Shown piece by piece: positions 8,051 through 17,852 of a stretch of 64,000 nucleotides of DNA. Each line of letters opens with the position of its first letter. Within the stretch, counting starts at the first letter, position 1. Made by a program: the position numbers and the translations under genes. The DNA is taken from assembly GCA_045576355.1 (NCBI GenBank), contig JAZNGG010000027.1, forward strand, positions 1-64,000, written 5' to 3'. This DNA comes from Liminaster sp045576355. GTDB taxonomy: Bacteria > Bacteroidota > Bacteroidia > Bacteroidales > UBA3663. Below the pieces are notes generated by a model, which saw only the letters and a program-made list of their open reading frames with translations, searched no databases and was not told the origin of the DNA.

Positions 8051-10255
8051 TTATTCCTGAAAGAATATCTTCATGGTCTTCACTTCGCCATCTTTGTAGC
8101 GAGTAGTTACCACGTTCAAACCGGGCACGAGAGTATTAACACGCTTGCCATCGATAGTGTAGATCTGACGATCTGCTACACTGTGGTTATCCTCATAGCG
8201 GTTAGTAATACCATCCGGCACATCGTTCTCATTCTTCCAGTCATCGAGGTTAAAGTCACCATTAACCGGAGCATCACCTAAATCAACAGAAGTCTTTTCA
8301 TCAGAGAGCAACTGGATCACACCGTCAGTGAAGAAGTATGTGAAGTCAAACCAGTAGTTGATAGAGTCAGTCTTCTCTGCATTACGCCATACGGTAACCG
8401 GATTAGTGTGATAACGATACTTCAATTCGCCTGTAATGGTATCTGTATATTGGAATGTAAAGTTGAAGAAGTCACTACCGATGCGAACAGAGTCACCCGG
8501 GATGTAGGGGTTCGGGAGAACCATTGAGCTGTTCTTCACTACGAGGTTGAAGTTATAGCGGTAATCGTATGCATAGTGCAAAGCGATGTCATTAGCAGTA
8601 AAGTTATGAGCTACATACTTCACAGTGTCACCAGTACCGGGCACATAAACGATAGCGTTCAAAGAGTCACGGAGACGAGCTGAGTAATCCACCTGCCAAG
8701 TAGCATAATCTACCTTGTTCGGGTTGGGCACGTATGCCTCAGGTGTACCATAACCGCCTGTACCGGGACCCCAGTACATCATGGTATCCAACTCACGGTT
8801 ACCACCGTTGTTATCCTTGTAAGCACCATACTTCTTGATGTTACTATAATAAGTTACGGTGTCAGCAAAATCCTGAGCAGCCTCATTCCAAATGGCATAA
8901 GTCAATACAGAGTCAACTACATAGTAACCTACGGTGTCATTGACAGCCTCCATACCGATCACACACTTACCATCGAGGACAGAGTAGTTACCGGTCTTGG
9001 TGTTGGTGAAGAAGTCATTCATAAGGTTCAACCAAACACGGGTGTTGGCACCAGAGAAGTTAGCAGAGTCAGTAACAGCAAGTTTGTCAGCGCTCTGACC
9101 ATCGAAGTCGAGAGAAAGACCGTTGTTGTTATAGAGCCATACAGACTTAGCCACCAATGTACCGATGCTGTTCGGGCCGGAGTGACCGGGCTGAACGAGC
9201 ACAGTATTACCATCCTTACCGGAGATACCTGCATCTACCCAACCATCACCACCATAACGACCATCACGATGACGAGCAGAGATACCGCTCACGTTGTTAG
9301 AGAAAGAGGGCTCCTTAGAGTTGAAGAGAAGCAACTGGCCCTGACGATGATAAGCATAACGGCTGGCAGCATTAACAGGCTTGTTGAAAGCAATTGTTGC
9401 ACCGGGATACATCTCAAAGTCATAACCCTCGTTACCACCATTAACCACACAGTCATAGTAGCAATCTACAGGGTTGCGGAACATGTGTGTACGGGGAGAA
9501 TGGAGCGTACACTCACCCAGAATAGCAGGCCAAGAAGAGTTGTTGCTGCCATGCACGAGAACAGGATTGTTCAAGCCTGTAACGTCCATCCAGAAAGGAA
9601 CAGCATTCCACTGACCGGAAGCCTTGTTGTAAGCCACACCGTCAGTAGAGTGACCGGGGAAGTTAGAACCGCACCACAAAGTGTCGCAAGTATAACCATC
9701 CAAAGTCTTGAGGATCAAAGTTCCGGTGAACTGCGGAGCTGCAGTAGTAGAAGTTGATTCATACCAAGAGTCGAAGTTGATCTTGTTCTGATTACCGCAG
9801 TAGATGGTCAATGTACCTGTACCGGTAATCGTACCACCCATAGTAGAATGGCTGTCGAGATAGATCTCGTTACCCTCACCCTCGATGACCCAGTTGAAAG
9901 GCATCTCAGTTACAGCTGTACCGTCAGAAGACAACATATAGTCGCCCCAACCTAACTCAGCAGCAGCTTCCGGATCCGGATAGGCAGTCTCCGGAGAATC
10001 GAAGAACTTAACCTTACCACCATCAGAAAGAACCACTACGTCACCCACGTTCAAGAACGGGAGACCGCAAGTGTTCAAATACTCATTTTCCATGGTCACA
10101 GTCGCATTGGAGATAGTGATCATAGACTCACCGGCATAGTCACCCTCGTCAAAAGGACAATCAAAAGTGACATCCGAATCAATTACAGACTGAGCGCTAA
10201 CAGACATAGCTGCTGCCATCAATACTGTACCTAATGTGTAAAATTTCTTTTTCAT
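8051..10255 (-). CDS. Secreted beta-rich protein with sorting tail
   Basis: About 734 residues. I prefer the ATG at 10255 (MKKKFYTLG) over one two codons upstream because it gives a standard signal peptide ending near SVSAQS. The first half has glycine- and threonine-rich short beta repeats (GGTITGTGTLTIYCGNQN) like those of autotransporter-associated beta-strand repeat proteins and of the C-terminal half of the neighbouring PL11 protein. The end reads YTIDGKRVNTLVPGLNVV, the pattern of a Bacteroidales type IX style sorting tail. No catalytic motif is recognised. It lies between two other sorted secreted proteins on the same strand, which suggests a shared role at the surface or in the medium, perhaps glycan binding. 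The function remains unknown. Confidence 0.8.
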   Translation of the reverse strand: MKKKFYTLGTVLMAAAMSVSAQSVIDSDVTFDCPFDEGDYAGESMITISNATVTMENEYLNTCGLPFLNVGDVVVLSDGGKVKFFDSPETAYPDPEAAAELGWGDYMLSSDGTAVTEMPFNWVIEGEGNEIYLDSHSTMGGTITGTGTLTIYCGNQNKINFDSWYESTSTTAAPQFTGTLILKTLDGYTCDTLWCGSNFPGHSTDGVAYNKASGQWNAVPFWMDVTGLNNPVLVHGSNNSSWPAILGECTLHSPRTHMFRNPVDCYYDCVVNGGNEGYDFEMYPGATIAFNKPVNAASRYAYHRQGQLLLFNSKEPSFSNNVSGISARHRDGRYGGDGWVDAGISGKDGNTVLVQPGHSGPNSIGTLVAKSVWLYNNNGLSLDFDGQSADKLAVTDSANFSGANTRVWLNLMNDFFTNTKTGNYSVLDGKCVIGMEAVNDTVGYYVVDSVLTYAIWNEAAQDFADTVTYYSNIKKYGAYKDNNGGNRELDTMMYWGPGTGGYGTPEAYVPNPNKVDYATWQVDYSARLRDSLNAIVYVPGTGDTVKYVAHNFTANDIALHYAYDYRYNFNLVVKNSSMVLPNPYIPGDSVRIGSDFFNFTFQYTDTITGELKYRYHTNPVTVWRNAEKTDSINYWFDFTYFFTDGVIQLLSDEKTSVDLGDAPVNGDFNLDDWKNENDVPDGITNRYEDNHSVADRQIYTIDGKRVNTLVPGLNVVTTRYKDGEVKTMKIFFQE

Positions 10256-10352
10256 ACACAAATGGATTTTGAGTTAATAATTAGTAATTTAATAAATAAT
10301 ATTGTTATCGTGTTAATCTTTTAAGATCGTATGTTTAACAGATACGGCGAAA

Positions 10353-10384
10353 CACATAGTGCCACCGATGAGGAGGCCTATGTG
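10353..10384 (-). terminator. Stem-loop after the PL11 gene
   Basis: CACATAG (10353-10359) pairs with CTATGTG (10378-10384), with GCC/GGC inside. It lies 16 nt past the stop codon of the lyase gene. The T-run on the minus strand is short (TTTCGCC), so it is either a weak terminator or a stabilising 3' end. Confidence 0.5.
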
Positions 10385-10400
10385 ATTCGTCAGACTGATA

Positions 10401-13400
10401 TTATCGTTTAAGATACTTCTTGACCATGGTATTCTCTCCGTTATGGATACGGATCATGTAGATACCATTCGGGATCTCAGCAGCAGCCGCGTTGGCATAA
10501 ACCATGCCATAGAGACAACTGAATGAGGTCACCGGCTTGCCGTCCAAAGCATAGAGGGTTACTTCTACCTCATCATCAAACTCGAGGTTTCCGATGCCGG
10601 TCTCATCCTGTACGATAGTCACCGTACCGCTCTTGGTGCAGAGCTGAGAGGTATCCCACTTCATACCAGCCGGCAACTCGGGCAATTCGATGGTCGGAGT
10701 GTAAGACTTGTTATAAGACTTAGAGTTCCAGAAAGTGAAGGTATCACCCACTTTCGGTTCATAATCATCGCGGGCAAGGATGCGCACCGTACCGCCAAGG
10801 AGCAAAGCTCCGGTAGTGGTGAGCGATGAGTTGGGTGTAGAAGAAGTTGCATTGTTGATGCGGAACTCCAAGACACCTCCTGCATCAAGGTTGAGATGAC
10901 CCTGCAAAGTGAGTGTACCGGCGAAGTTGCGACCCGGACGGAATGTACCGCCATTGCGGACAGTGACGCGGGTATTACCCATATAACCACGACCGTAGAG
11001 TGTAGCACCCTCAAGCACCTCGATCGTAGAGGTACCGGATGCGGATGTAGTAGATGTAGCGGAGTTGTTTACCTCCAAAGAGCCTTCGCTCACCACGATA
11101 GGTCCGGAACCTGTATTAGCTGTCAAAGTCATCACACCGGTACCGACTTTCATCAACTTGGCATTGCTGATACCATTGAAAGTAAAGTTCTCATTGAGCG
11201 AACCGGCAGCAAACGTATTGTTGCTATTAGAACCGGAAGCCAAAGTACCCTTACCGGTGAGTTTACCAACGGTGAACGTACCGTTTACAGCAGTATTGTC
11301 ATTACCCAGCTGCACAACATCTCCCGCATTGGGGATATTGAAGGTAGCGTTAGGCATGCCGTACGTATTCGCCATCACGATCGGATAGCTGGCAGACTTA
11401 GCACCTGTGGCATTGAGCGTACCGGTAAATTTAGACCAGTCACCCATCATATAGGTGCGATAGTATGCAGGAACGTAGATGGTGAGTGTACCTGAACCGT
11501 GTAGTGTGCCGCGATAGTTGCAACGGCTATCAAGACGGGCTGTAGCATTGGCACCCTCCGGCACTAACCATGCCGGATAGCTGGAACAATAAGAATAAGA
11601 ACTCTCGTCAAACTGAAGTGTTCCTCCTCTGAGCACCACGGTGTCACCCAAGCAGGTTTGACCCTGATATTCAGGCATAATCTTAAGTGTGCCGGAATTC
11701 AATTCTACACGCTTCAGAGATGTATATGCAGCCAAAGTCAACTGACCGGTACCATTCTTAACCAAAGTATTACCACTGATCACTGCATTCTGAGTGAATG
11801 TAGAATTGTTTTCGATAATACCACCATCGCCCACCTGAATCGGAGTGGCATTGGTCAAGGTAGCAGTAGTCTTGAGAGTGGCACCGCCACCGATGTAGAA
11901 CTTACCGGACTCCTCAGTAAAGGCACCCAAAGCACCGACGTTTTGCGCATCAGAGAGAGCAGAGATGCTCACGGTTCCCTCCTCAATGGAGACACCACCG
12001 GTGAAGTCATTGGCATTATTTATATATAATGTACCTGTACCTTTCTTGACCAACTGTGCAGCGCCGGAGATCTTGCCCGAACCGGAGAGGGTGTAATTCA
12101 TTTCTCCATCGAACGTTACCACACTCGGCTCTACGTTACCCTCTACTTCCACGGTCTTGACTGCGCCGGTGGCATCAAATGTCACACGGTCACCGGTCAC
12201 AAAGACATCAGTCACACCTGCAGGGGTCACAAAGTTCTTGACATCGTTAAGGTTCCAGATCGAACCATTGGCACCGCTCCAAAGAACATCTGTAGCCGAA
12301 CGCATGGCAGAAACGATCAAAACGACATTACTGCCGACTGTAGTCAACTGGTGCGGAATGCCCTCGAGACCTTCCACTGTAACAGCAGAAACATCACCTT
12401 CGAGTTTCTTAGCCACAGAGATGATCGTGTATTCACCGGGAGTTACCGTACCTGAAGCACTCTTCACAAAGCGGAAGACCGGAGTAGCTCCGACAGCATT
12501 GGCACCACCCAAAACGAGGTTATCCACCTTGATGACATCCATCTGCTTGCCATCGACAGCAAGATCCAACTCAAGCACTGCCCCACCCTGCATGGTCAAC
12601 GCAGAGGTGGTCAAAGAGCCATAGACACCGGCTCCTGCAGGACGCAATATGGCACCATGCTCCATGGAGATACCCTTAGAGAGGGTAGCTGAAGTATTCA
12701 ACTCCGCAAAACGCTTCATCACTAAGGGTGAAGAAGGAAGATCGCTCTCAAGTGTAGTCTCACCATACCAAAGTTCGGTATTACCACTATAATTATAGGT
12801 ACCACCGGTCAAAGTAAGACGACCGAGACCCATCTTGATAAGGCGCATATCGCCCGTCCAAGTACCTCCGGACACTTTATAATCCGCCGGAGTATTGATC
12901 ATCACGTTTTCGGGCTGAACTGTACCGGTGACAGCAACATCTGTATTGGAGGTTTGTGCCATGAGGACAAACTTACCGTTTTGCGCACTGCTCAATGTAT
13001 TGGTAATCTCAGTCTTACCGTTGGTACATGCCGGCGGCGGGGGCAAAAGATACTCATCGCCCATATAGTAGCTGATGTGCGGCGGCTGGTTATAACCGTT
13101 CATCTGCCAATAGACTGCCTGACGATACTGATGATCGTAAAGGAGCGAGTAGTTGCGATGCTCAGTCGGAGTCACCGTAGTATAGATGCGGAGCGCACGA
13201 TCATTGGTCGTGCGGAGGATCATCTCCTCACGCCAGTCACCTAAGATGTCAGCCTGCATACAGGGTGTACCCTTAGAATGATTATTGGTACCGCAACCTG
13301 ATGCGGTAAAGATCGGTCTGCTGTTACCCCACTTATAGACAGAAGGATTGATGCCATAAGTCGGATTGGCATCGCCACTGGAAGCATAGTTGAAAGTCTC

Positions 13401-14888
13401 ATGAAGGACATCGCCATCCCAGAAGATGCGATAGTTCATAGTGACACCCGTACAGCCGTTTTGAACAACCTGATCAGCCGAACGACTGGTAGATGCACTC
13501 CAAAGTTTGTTATCCGTGGTCCAAAGCTCAAAACCGGGATACTGATCGGTAAAGTTACCTGCCATACAACGACCATTATCATTGCCACGCACCCAACGGA
13601 AAAGGATCTCATTGGTAGCAGCATCGACATAAACAGCACCGGGATTAGACTCCAAACAACGGAATGACTCCATACCCTTACGGTAAGGATCCATATCACT
13701 GAAGTGAAGGGCATCTCCGTGTCCGAGACCGGTGGATGAAAGCCACTGACCATTATCATCGATCACCATATTACCCTGGCACAACTCATCACGTCCATCC
13801 AAATCAACATCGACAACCGAAGAGTTGTGGTAACCCTGACCATAGAAAATGCTGGAGGGATCATCACACCAGTTAGCCCAGCGGAGTACCAACTTACCAT
13901 TGATCAAATCATATGCCGCAGCGTGAAGGTTAGTATAGCAGTTACGCACCAAAGAGATGCTCGGGTGACGACCATCGAGATAAGGGGCACCGAAGTGGAA
14001 CTTATTGGCACGGTGGCCGTATGCCTTGCTGTTGCCCTCCCACCAGAAAGCAGCCGAACGGCGAGCGAGGTTATTGCCTGTGCCATCAGTCTTGGCGTCA
14101 AAGATAACCTGATCGATCAGTTTACCTGTGGCGCCTTCCATAACTACAAGAAACTCATCACCATAGCACTGATACTCCTGATTATACATCTCACGATAGT
14201 TGATCGTAGCATTGCCCAGCACTGTACCATCGGGAAGGATTGTACCGTCCGTACCGCGGAACACCACCTCTGCTTTGCCATCCTCATCGAAGTCGAAAGC
14301 CATACAGTTAGTCTCCACATGACCGGAATTGATAAGATTAGGACCCATATCGAGTGTCCAAAGCAGGGTACCATCCAATTTGTATGCCTGGAAGAGCGTA
14401 TAATTCGTATTGGAAGCCGAAAAGTCTGTATTCATGCGCTTCACGATCACCTCCATCACACCGTCACCGTCCAAATCGGCAACACTGGCGTCATTGAGAG
14501 AATAGGCAGAAGTGACATCAGCTCCATTTTTGATGACATTCTTCATCGGAATCTCAAGATACTGCTGTCCCCAAACAGCAACCGGAGCACAAACAGCCTG
14601 CTCCACACCCTTGACTACTGCCTTAACGGTATAAGTGGAAGAGGCAGTGCCCTTGGTATCGGTGAAATTGGAAACAGTAAGGGGCTCGCTATTAACCTTG
14701 ACACCATCACGATAGAGGTTATAAGTGACGTCAAACCACTCGTCTCCCGGGATACGCCAAGAGGCATAAACACCATTGGAAACCTTCACGGCAACAAGAC
14801 CACGATCCAACGTCTCCATCTTACGCTGCGCAAAGAGTGAGGTAGAAACAGAAACAATAAAAGTGACAATAAGTAAAAAACGATTCAT
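10401..14888 (-). CDS. PL11-type rhamnogalacturonan lyase fused to beta repeats and sorting tail
   Basis: About 1495 residues from ATG 14888 (MNRFLLIVT), preferred over an ATG three codons upstream; the signal peptide ends near SLFAQRK. Residues 25-620 match the family 11 polysaccharide lyase pattern: METLDRGLVAVKV, then SWRIPGDEW, LYRDGVKVN, and repeated Asp-rich calcium-type loops such as DLDGDGVMEV and DFDEDGKAEV. Known members cleave rhamnogalacturonan I by beta-elimination, using calcium. Residues from about 700 to 1420 carry autotransporter-associated beta-strand repeats (KKGTGTLYINNANDFTGG). The last 75 residues (YALDGKPVTS, then NGIYMIRIHNGE, ending KKYLKR) form a sorting domain. Known YesW-type enzymes have about 600 residues, so the C-terminal half is a large addition, probably for display or extra binding. 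It is the closest enzyme to the FAS1/SusCD operon. Confidence 0.85.
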   Translation of the reverse strand: MNRFLLIVTFIVSVSTSLFAQRKMETLDRGLVAVKVSNGVYASWRIPGDEWFDVTYNLYRDGVKVNSEPLTVSNFTDTKGTASSTYTVKAVVKGVEQAVCAPVAVWGQQYLEIPMKNVIKNGADVTSAYSLNDASVADLDGDGVMEVIVKRMNTDFSASNTNYTLFQAYKLDGTLLWTLDMGPNLINSGHVETNCMAFDFDEDGKAEVVFRGTDGTILPDGTVLGNATINYREMYNQEYQCYGDEFLVVMEGATGKLIDQVIFDAKTDGTGNNLARRSAAFWWEGNSKAYGHRANKFHFGAPYLDGRHPSISLVRNCYTNLHAAAYDLINGKLVLRWANWCDDPSSIFYGQGYHNSSVVDVDLDGRDELCQGNMVIDDNGQWLSSTGLGHGDALHFSDMDPYRKGMESFRCLESNPGAVYVDAATNEILFRWVRGNDNGRCMAGNFTDQYPGFELWTTDNKLWSASTSRSADQVVQNGCTGVTMNYRIFWDGDVLHETFNYASSGDANPTYGINPSVYKWGNSRPIFTASGCGTNNHSKGTPCMQADILGDWREEMILRTTNDRALRIYTTVTPTEHRNYSLLYDHQYRQAVYWQMNGYNQPPHISYYMGDEYLLPPPPACTNGKTEITNTLSSAQNGKFVLMAQTSNTDVAVTGTVQPENVMINTPADYKVSGGTWTGDMRLIKMGLGRLTLTGGTYNYSGNTELWYGETTLESDLPSSPLVMKRFAELNTSATLSKGISMEHGAILRPAGAGVYGSLTTSALTMQGGAVLELDLAVDGKQMDVIKVDNLVLGGANAVGATPVFRFVKSASGTVTPGEYTIISVAKKLEGDVSAVTVEGLEGIPHQLTTVGSNVVLIVSAMRSATDVLWSGANGSIWNLNDVKNFVTPAGVTDVFVTGDRVTFDATGAVKTVEVEGNVEPSVVTFDGEMNYTLSGSGKISGAAQLVKKGTGTLYINNANDFTGGVSIEEGTVSISALSDAQNVGALGAFTEESGKFYIGGGATLKTTATLTNATPIQVGDGGIIENNSTFTQNAVISGNTLVKNGTGQLTLAAYTSLKRVELNSGTLKIMPEYQGQTCLGDTVVLRGGTLQFDESSYSYCSSYPAWLVPEGANATARLDSRCNYRGTLHGSGTLTIYVPAYYRTYMMGDWSKFTGTLNATGAKSASYPIVMANTYGMPNATFNIPNAGDVVQLGNDNTAVNGTFTVGKLTGKGTLASGSNSNNTFAAGSLNENFTFNGISNAKLMKVGTGVMTLTANTGSGPIVVSEGSLEVNNSATSTTSASGTSTIEVLEGATLYGRGYMGNTRVTVRNGGTFRPGRNFAGTLTLQGHLNLDAGGVLEFRINNATSSTPNSSLTTTGALLLGGTVRILARDDYEPKVGDTFTFWNSKSYNKSYTPTIELPELPAGMKWDTSQLCTKSGTVTIVQDETGIGNLEFDDEVEVTLYALDGKPVTSFSCLYGMVYANAAAAEIPNGIYMIRIHNGENTMVKKYLKR

Positions 14889-15020
14889 GGTAAGCATGAT
14901 AATTTTCGTTATACAATGAGTCCGATGTTATTCCTTGCGGATGTAATGTTTTCGTAACGTGAGCGTTTCTCTCCTATCGCAGACAAAACATGCCATATTA
15001 AAGAGCACACTTTCACGCGA

Positions 15021-15028
15021 CAAAGATA
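15021..15028 (-). promoter_or_regulatory. Probable -7 element for the PL11 gene
   Basis: On the minus strand it reads TATCTTTG, a perfect Bacteroidota TAnnTTTG box about 130 nt upstream of the start codon. No good -33 box is visible at the right distance. Confidence 0.5.
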
Positions 15029-15161
15029 AAACAAATATTTGAAATGAAAGATATTTTAAGGTAATAAATGCTATTTTTTAATACAATAAGTATAATTTAA
15101 TAAATATAACGATGTTTTGAAGACAAATTAAAGAGCATAAAAAGGACAATAAGGACAAGGG

Positions 15162-15706
15162 AAGGTGAAAGGTGAAAACGGAAAGAGCAAAAAGAAGCCA
15201 TCAGCCATCGCCATCGCCATCAGCCATAGCAGGCACAGCCTACTTCAATGATACGCCGAGACATATACACATGCCACCTCGTGGCATAGACATACGCTTC
15301 CTCGTAGCGTGGGCATACGCTTCCTCGTGGCGTGAACGAGTGCGACGCGTGGCGTGAATGGATGCGATGCGTAGTGTGCATGACGCTGCCGTGTGATGTG
15401 CATGACGCCGCCGTGTAATGTGAACGACGCCGCCGTGTAACGTGAATGACGCCGCCGTGTAACGTGAATGACGCCGCCGTGTGATGTGCATGACGCCGCC
15501 GTGTAACGTGAATGACGCCGCCGTGTAACGTGAATGACGCCGCCGTGTGATGTGCATGACGCCGCCGTGTAACGTGAATGACGCCGCCGTGTGATATTAG
15601 CTGGGCTGCGAGGGCTGATGGCTATGGATATAGCGATGGCAGATGGCTTCTCTTTGCTCTTTCAGTTTTCACCTTTCAGTTTTCCGTTTTCACCTTTCCT
15701 CTTTCC
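15162..15706. repeat. Long imperfect inverted arms around the 22-bp array
   Basis: The left arm (about 15162-15230) contains AAGGTGAAAACGGAAA, AGAGCAAAAAGAAGCCATC and CATCAGCCATAGC. The right arm (about 15615-15706) carries the same words in reverse complement (GATGGCTTCTCTTTGCTCTTT, split by a duplicated CAGTTTTCACCTTT block). The arms are 60-90 bp with several mismatches and one insertion. They bracket the tandem array and a more degenerate GC-rich zone (15255-15381) with words like ATACGCTTCCTCGT. No believable gene lies in 14898-15838. Confidence 0.7.
15382..15601. repeat. Ten 22-bp tandem repeats (GACGCCGCCGTGT plus 9 nt)
   Basis: The 13-mer GACGCCGCCGTGT (first unit has one change) begins at 15382, 15404, 15426, 15448, 15470, 15492, 15514, 15536, 15558 and 15580: exactly 22 bp each time with no insertion or deletion. 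The 9-nt remainder is mainly AACGTGAAT or GATGTGCAT, mixed along the array. It lies between the terminator of the SusD gene and the PL11 promoter. The same unit appears at 53.3 kb, so it is a dispersed family. Confidence 0.95.
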
Positions 15707-15735
15707 TCTGTTCATTGTGTTGAAGAGAAAAAAAG

Positions 15736-15769
15736 CGAGACAGCGTCCAATCACTTGGACGCTGCCTCG
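15736..15769. terminator. Strong bidirectional terminator ending the glycan-uptake operon
   Basis: A 15-bp stem (15736-15750 with 15755-15769, one mismatch, loop TCAC) has an A-run on its left and TTTT on its right. On the minus strand the stem is followed by GCTTTTTTTC. It lies 70 nt past the last SusD stop codon and should end the seven-gene transcript. Confidence 0.9.
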
Positions 15770-15838
15770 TTTTCAATCATATGCGCAGTGCGACCTAAAG
15801 GGTCAGCGCATTATCACATCGGGAATCGATGCCCGGGA

Positions 15839-17812
15839 TCAACGATAAGGAAGATACCAGGAAACTTCGCCTCCACTGTAGTCAGGTTGACCCAATACGT
15901 TCTGACTGCCGGCTGCCTTACGAGCCATCACGCTCTGGAAGTATTGGTTACCATCCATACCGTCATTGGTCAACGTATAAGTTACGTTATTAACAGTAAC
16001 AGTATTGCTACGATTCATGCGGCGAGAAACACGCACGAGATCCGGGAAGCGGTGACCCTCATGAGCCATCTCAAGAGCAGCTTCATCCATGATGATCTTC
16101 TCTACGAGATAGATGGAGTCCTCCTTAGTGGTGCAATCTGCCAAAGTCTTGCCAGAGAAGTCAGACTTAGTCTGCGGATTCATAACTGCGCGACCACGAC
16201 GGATGCCATAGCTATAACGCCATGGACCACGACGAGCATAACCATCATAAATGTTGGCAGCATTGGTCGTATAGAAACGAGAGTCGAAGAAGAGCAATGC
16301 AGAGTCAGCCTCCGTGTTACATACACCCATAGAGATGGGATACTGAAGGTGGAAGATGGTGTGTCCGCCATTGACTGTCTTATAGTCGAGCTTATTGGAT
16401 GTGCGATCAGTAGCACGACCATTAGCATCAGTAGAGGGATAAGCAGTACCCCAACCACCGGCAATGCCGCGGTTGATGAAAGTCCATGCGAAGTCCGGAT
16501 AACCGAGACGGTTCATACACTCAGCAAAACGGAGGTGAATCAATGCAGAGCGATAGCCCCACCAACGACCGGTCTGCTTCTCAGGTTCGTTTACGTCATA
16601 GATGCCGAGGTACTTACCGCAGACAGGATTGATCGAGTCAACGACATAAGTCTCACTGATGTGACGAGAGATCGTTCCATACATACGGGGATCGTAAGGA
16701 GCACCATTGGTACGGAGATTATCTGTGCGGAGATAGTTTCTCGTACAGTTGACAGAGGGTTTCAACTGATAGCTGCCTCCTTCGGTCAAAGGAGCAAAGA
16801 GATTGATAAATGGATAAGCCGGCTGTGTACCACTCGGATAGGTAATCGCCCAGATCCATTCATACATGGCATCCTTTGCAGACAAAGCGTCTGCAAACAT
16901 GTCGGGCCAGGTAGAACCGAATGAGTTATCATCCGGACCGAAGTAACGGAGGAAATAAGACTGATAGTAGTTATCGGTCGAACCACGAGTAGAAACAGTC
17001 TCAACAGAGTTACAACGATAGTAAAGAGAGTTGGCAGTGTCTTCCTTTTCAAAATCCTTATTCATCACCTCTTTGTAGAGGGTTGCAGCCTCATAGTACT
17101 GAGAGTTCCAAAGATAGAGGTCTGCCAAAAGGAGTTTCTTATGTACGAAGAAGAATTTGAGCTGCTCTCCATTGAGAGAAACGGCACCGCTCTCCGGGTT
17201 GTTGACCAAAAGAGACTCCTCATAAGGCTCCATGAAAGGAAGAGACTCCATCACAGCGATGAGGCGGGGAAGCAACTCATCGATGGAGAGATACTCTACC
17301 TGAGCAGAGAGCATATCCTCTACGGTATAGATCGGCTCGGTCACATAGGGGACTGTACCGAACTGAGCGGCGAGCTGCAAATAGACATAGCAACGGAGTG
17401 CTGCGATGTCCGAATAACGCTCGTTATACTCATCCTCCTCCAGATCATGATTGGCCATCATGATGTCGAGGTTATGAAGGCAATCGTTACACTCCTTGAT
17501 CACAGTGTAATAAGGAGTCGGGTCGAGATAGGGATTGTTGTTGTCAAGCACCTTGGCATCGACCTGCTGAAAATAGGTATTGGCATTGCCGGTGATCGTC
17601 ATCAAGTCGCCACGCAACTCATTGAGCACCACCATCTGCTCAGTCAAATCCATGAACTGAGAGTAAACACCGAGGATATGCTTATCAGCATCTTCGACAT
17701 TCTCATAGGCCTTGTCATGCTCCAATGCATCGTCCAGGTCAGCATCGACACAAGCCGTTGTAAGCATGAGGGAGCCCAAAGTCAAAGCCGTGAATATTCT
17801 ATTGTATTTCAT
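15839..17812 (-). CDS. SusD/RagB-family glycan-binding lipoprotein
   Basis: 657 residues. The signal peptide ends in LMLTTAC, so the mature protein starts with a lipid-bearing cysteine at about residue 21 and should sit on the outer leaflet of the outer membrane. SusD hallmarks are the Tyr-rich helical start (ILGVYSQFMDL, about residue 48), long TPR-like helices (LRCYVYLQLAAQFGTVPYV, about 140), and a C-terminal EMAHEGHRFPDLVR motif where family members have EFAFEG.R..DL.R. Family members cap their SusC partner and hold the glycan or peptide before import. The partner gene is directly upstream with a 40-nt gap. The substrate cannot be read from sequence. This is the last gene of the operon. 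Confidence 0.93.
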   Translation of the reverse strand: MKYNRIFTALTLGSLMLTTACVDADLDDALEHDKAYENVEDADKHILGVYSQFMDLTEQMVVLNELRGDLMTITGNANTYFQQVDAKVLDNNNPYLDPTPYYTVIKECNDCLHNLDIMMANHDLEEDEYNERYSDIAALRCYVYLQLAAQFGTVPYVTEPIYTVEDMLSAQVEYLSIDELLPRLIAVMESLPFMEPYEESLLVNNPESGAVSLNGEQLKFFFVHKKLLLADLYLWNSQYYEAATLYKEVMNKDFEKEDTANSLYYRCNSVETVSTRGSTDNYYQSYFLRYFGPDDNSFGSTWPDMFADALSAKDAMYEWIWAITYPSGTQPAYPFINLFAPLTEGGSYQLKPSVNCTRNYLRTDNLRTNGAPYDPRMYGTISRHISETYVVDSINPVCGKYLGIYDVNEPEKQTGRWWGYRSALIHLRFAECMNRLGYPDFAWTFINRGIAGGWGTAYPSTDANGRATDRTSNKLDYKTVNGGHTIFHLQYPISMGVCNTEADSALLFFDSRFYTTNAANIYDGYARRGPWRYSYGIRRGRAVMNPQTKSDFSGKTLADCTTKEDSIYLVEKIIMDEAALEMAHEGHRFPDLVRVSRRMNRSNTVTVNNVTYTLTNDGMDGNQYFQSVMARKAAGSQNVLGQPDYSGGEVSWYLPYR

Positions 17813-17852
17813 AAGTAATCAAATACTGTTTAAATTGCGTAATACATGATAA

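Noticed and set aside
13827..14840. 337-codon plus-strand frame
   Set aside because: Antisense to the PL11 catalytic domain and without recognisable protein features.
15240..15557. 105-codon minus-strand frame through the repeat array
   Set aside because: Its His/Arg/Thr-rich 22-residue repeats only mirror the 22-bp DNA repeat; no signal, domain or ribosome site.
15382..15601. CRISPR array
   Set aside because: Units are only 22 bp with 13 conserved and 9 nearly constant bases; there are no unique spacers and no cas genes nearby.
15578..16924. 448-codon plus-strand frame
   Set aside because: It is antisense to the SusD gene, which has full family motifs; the long frame follows from codon bias.
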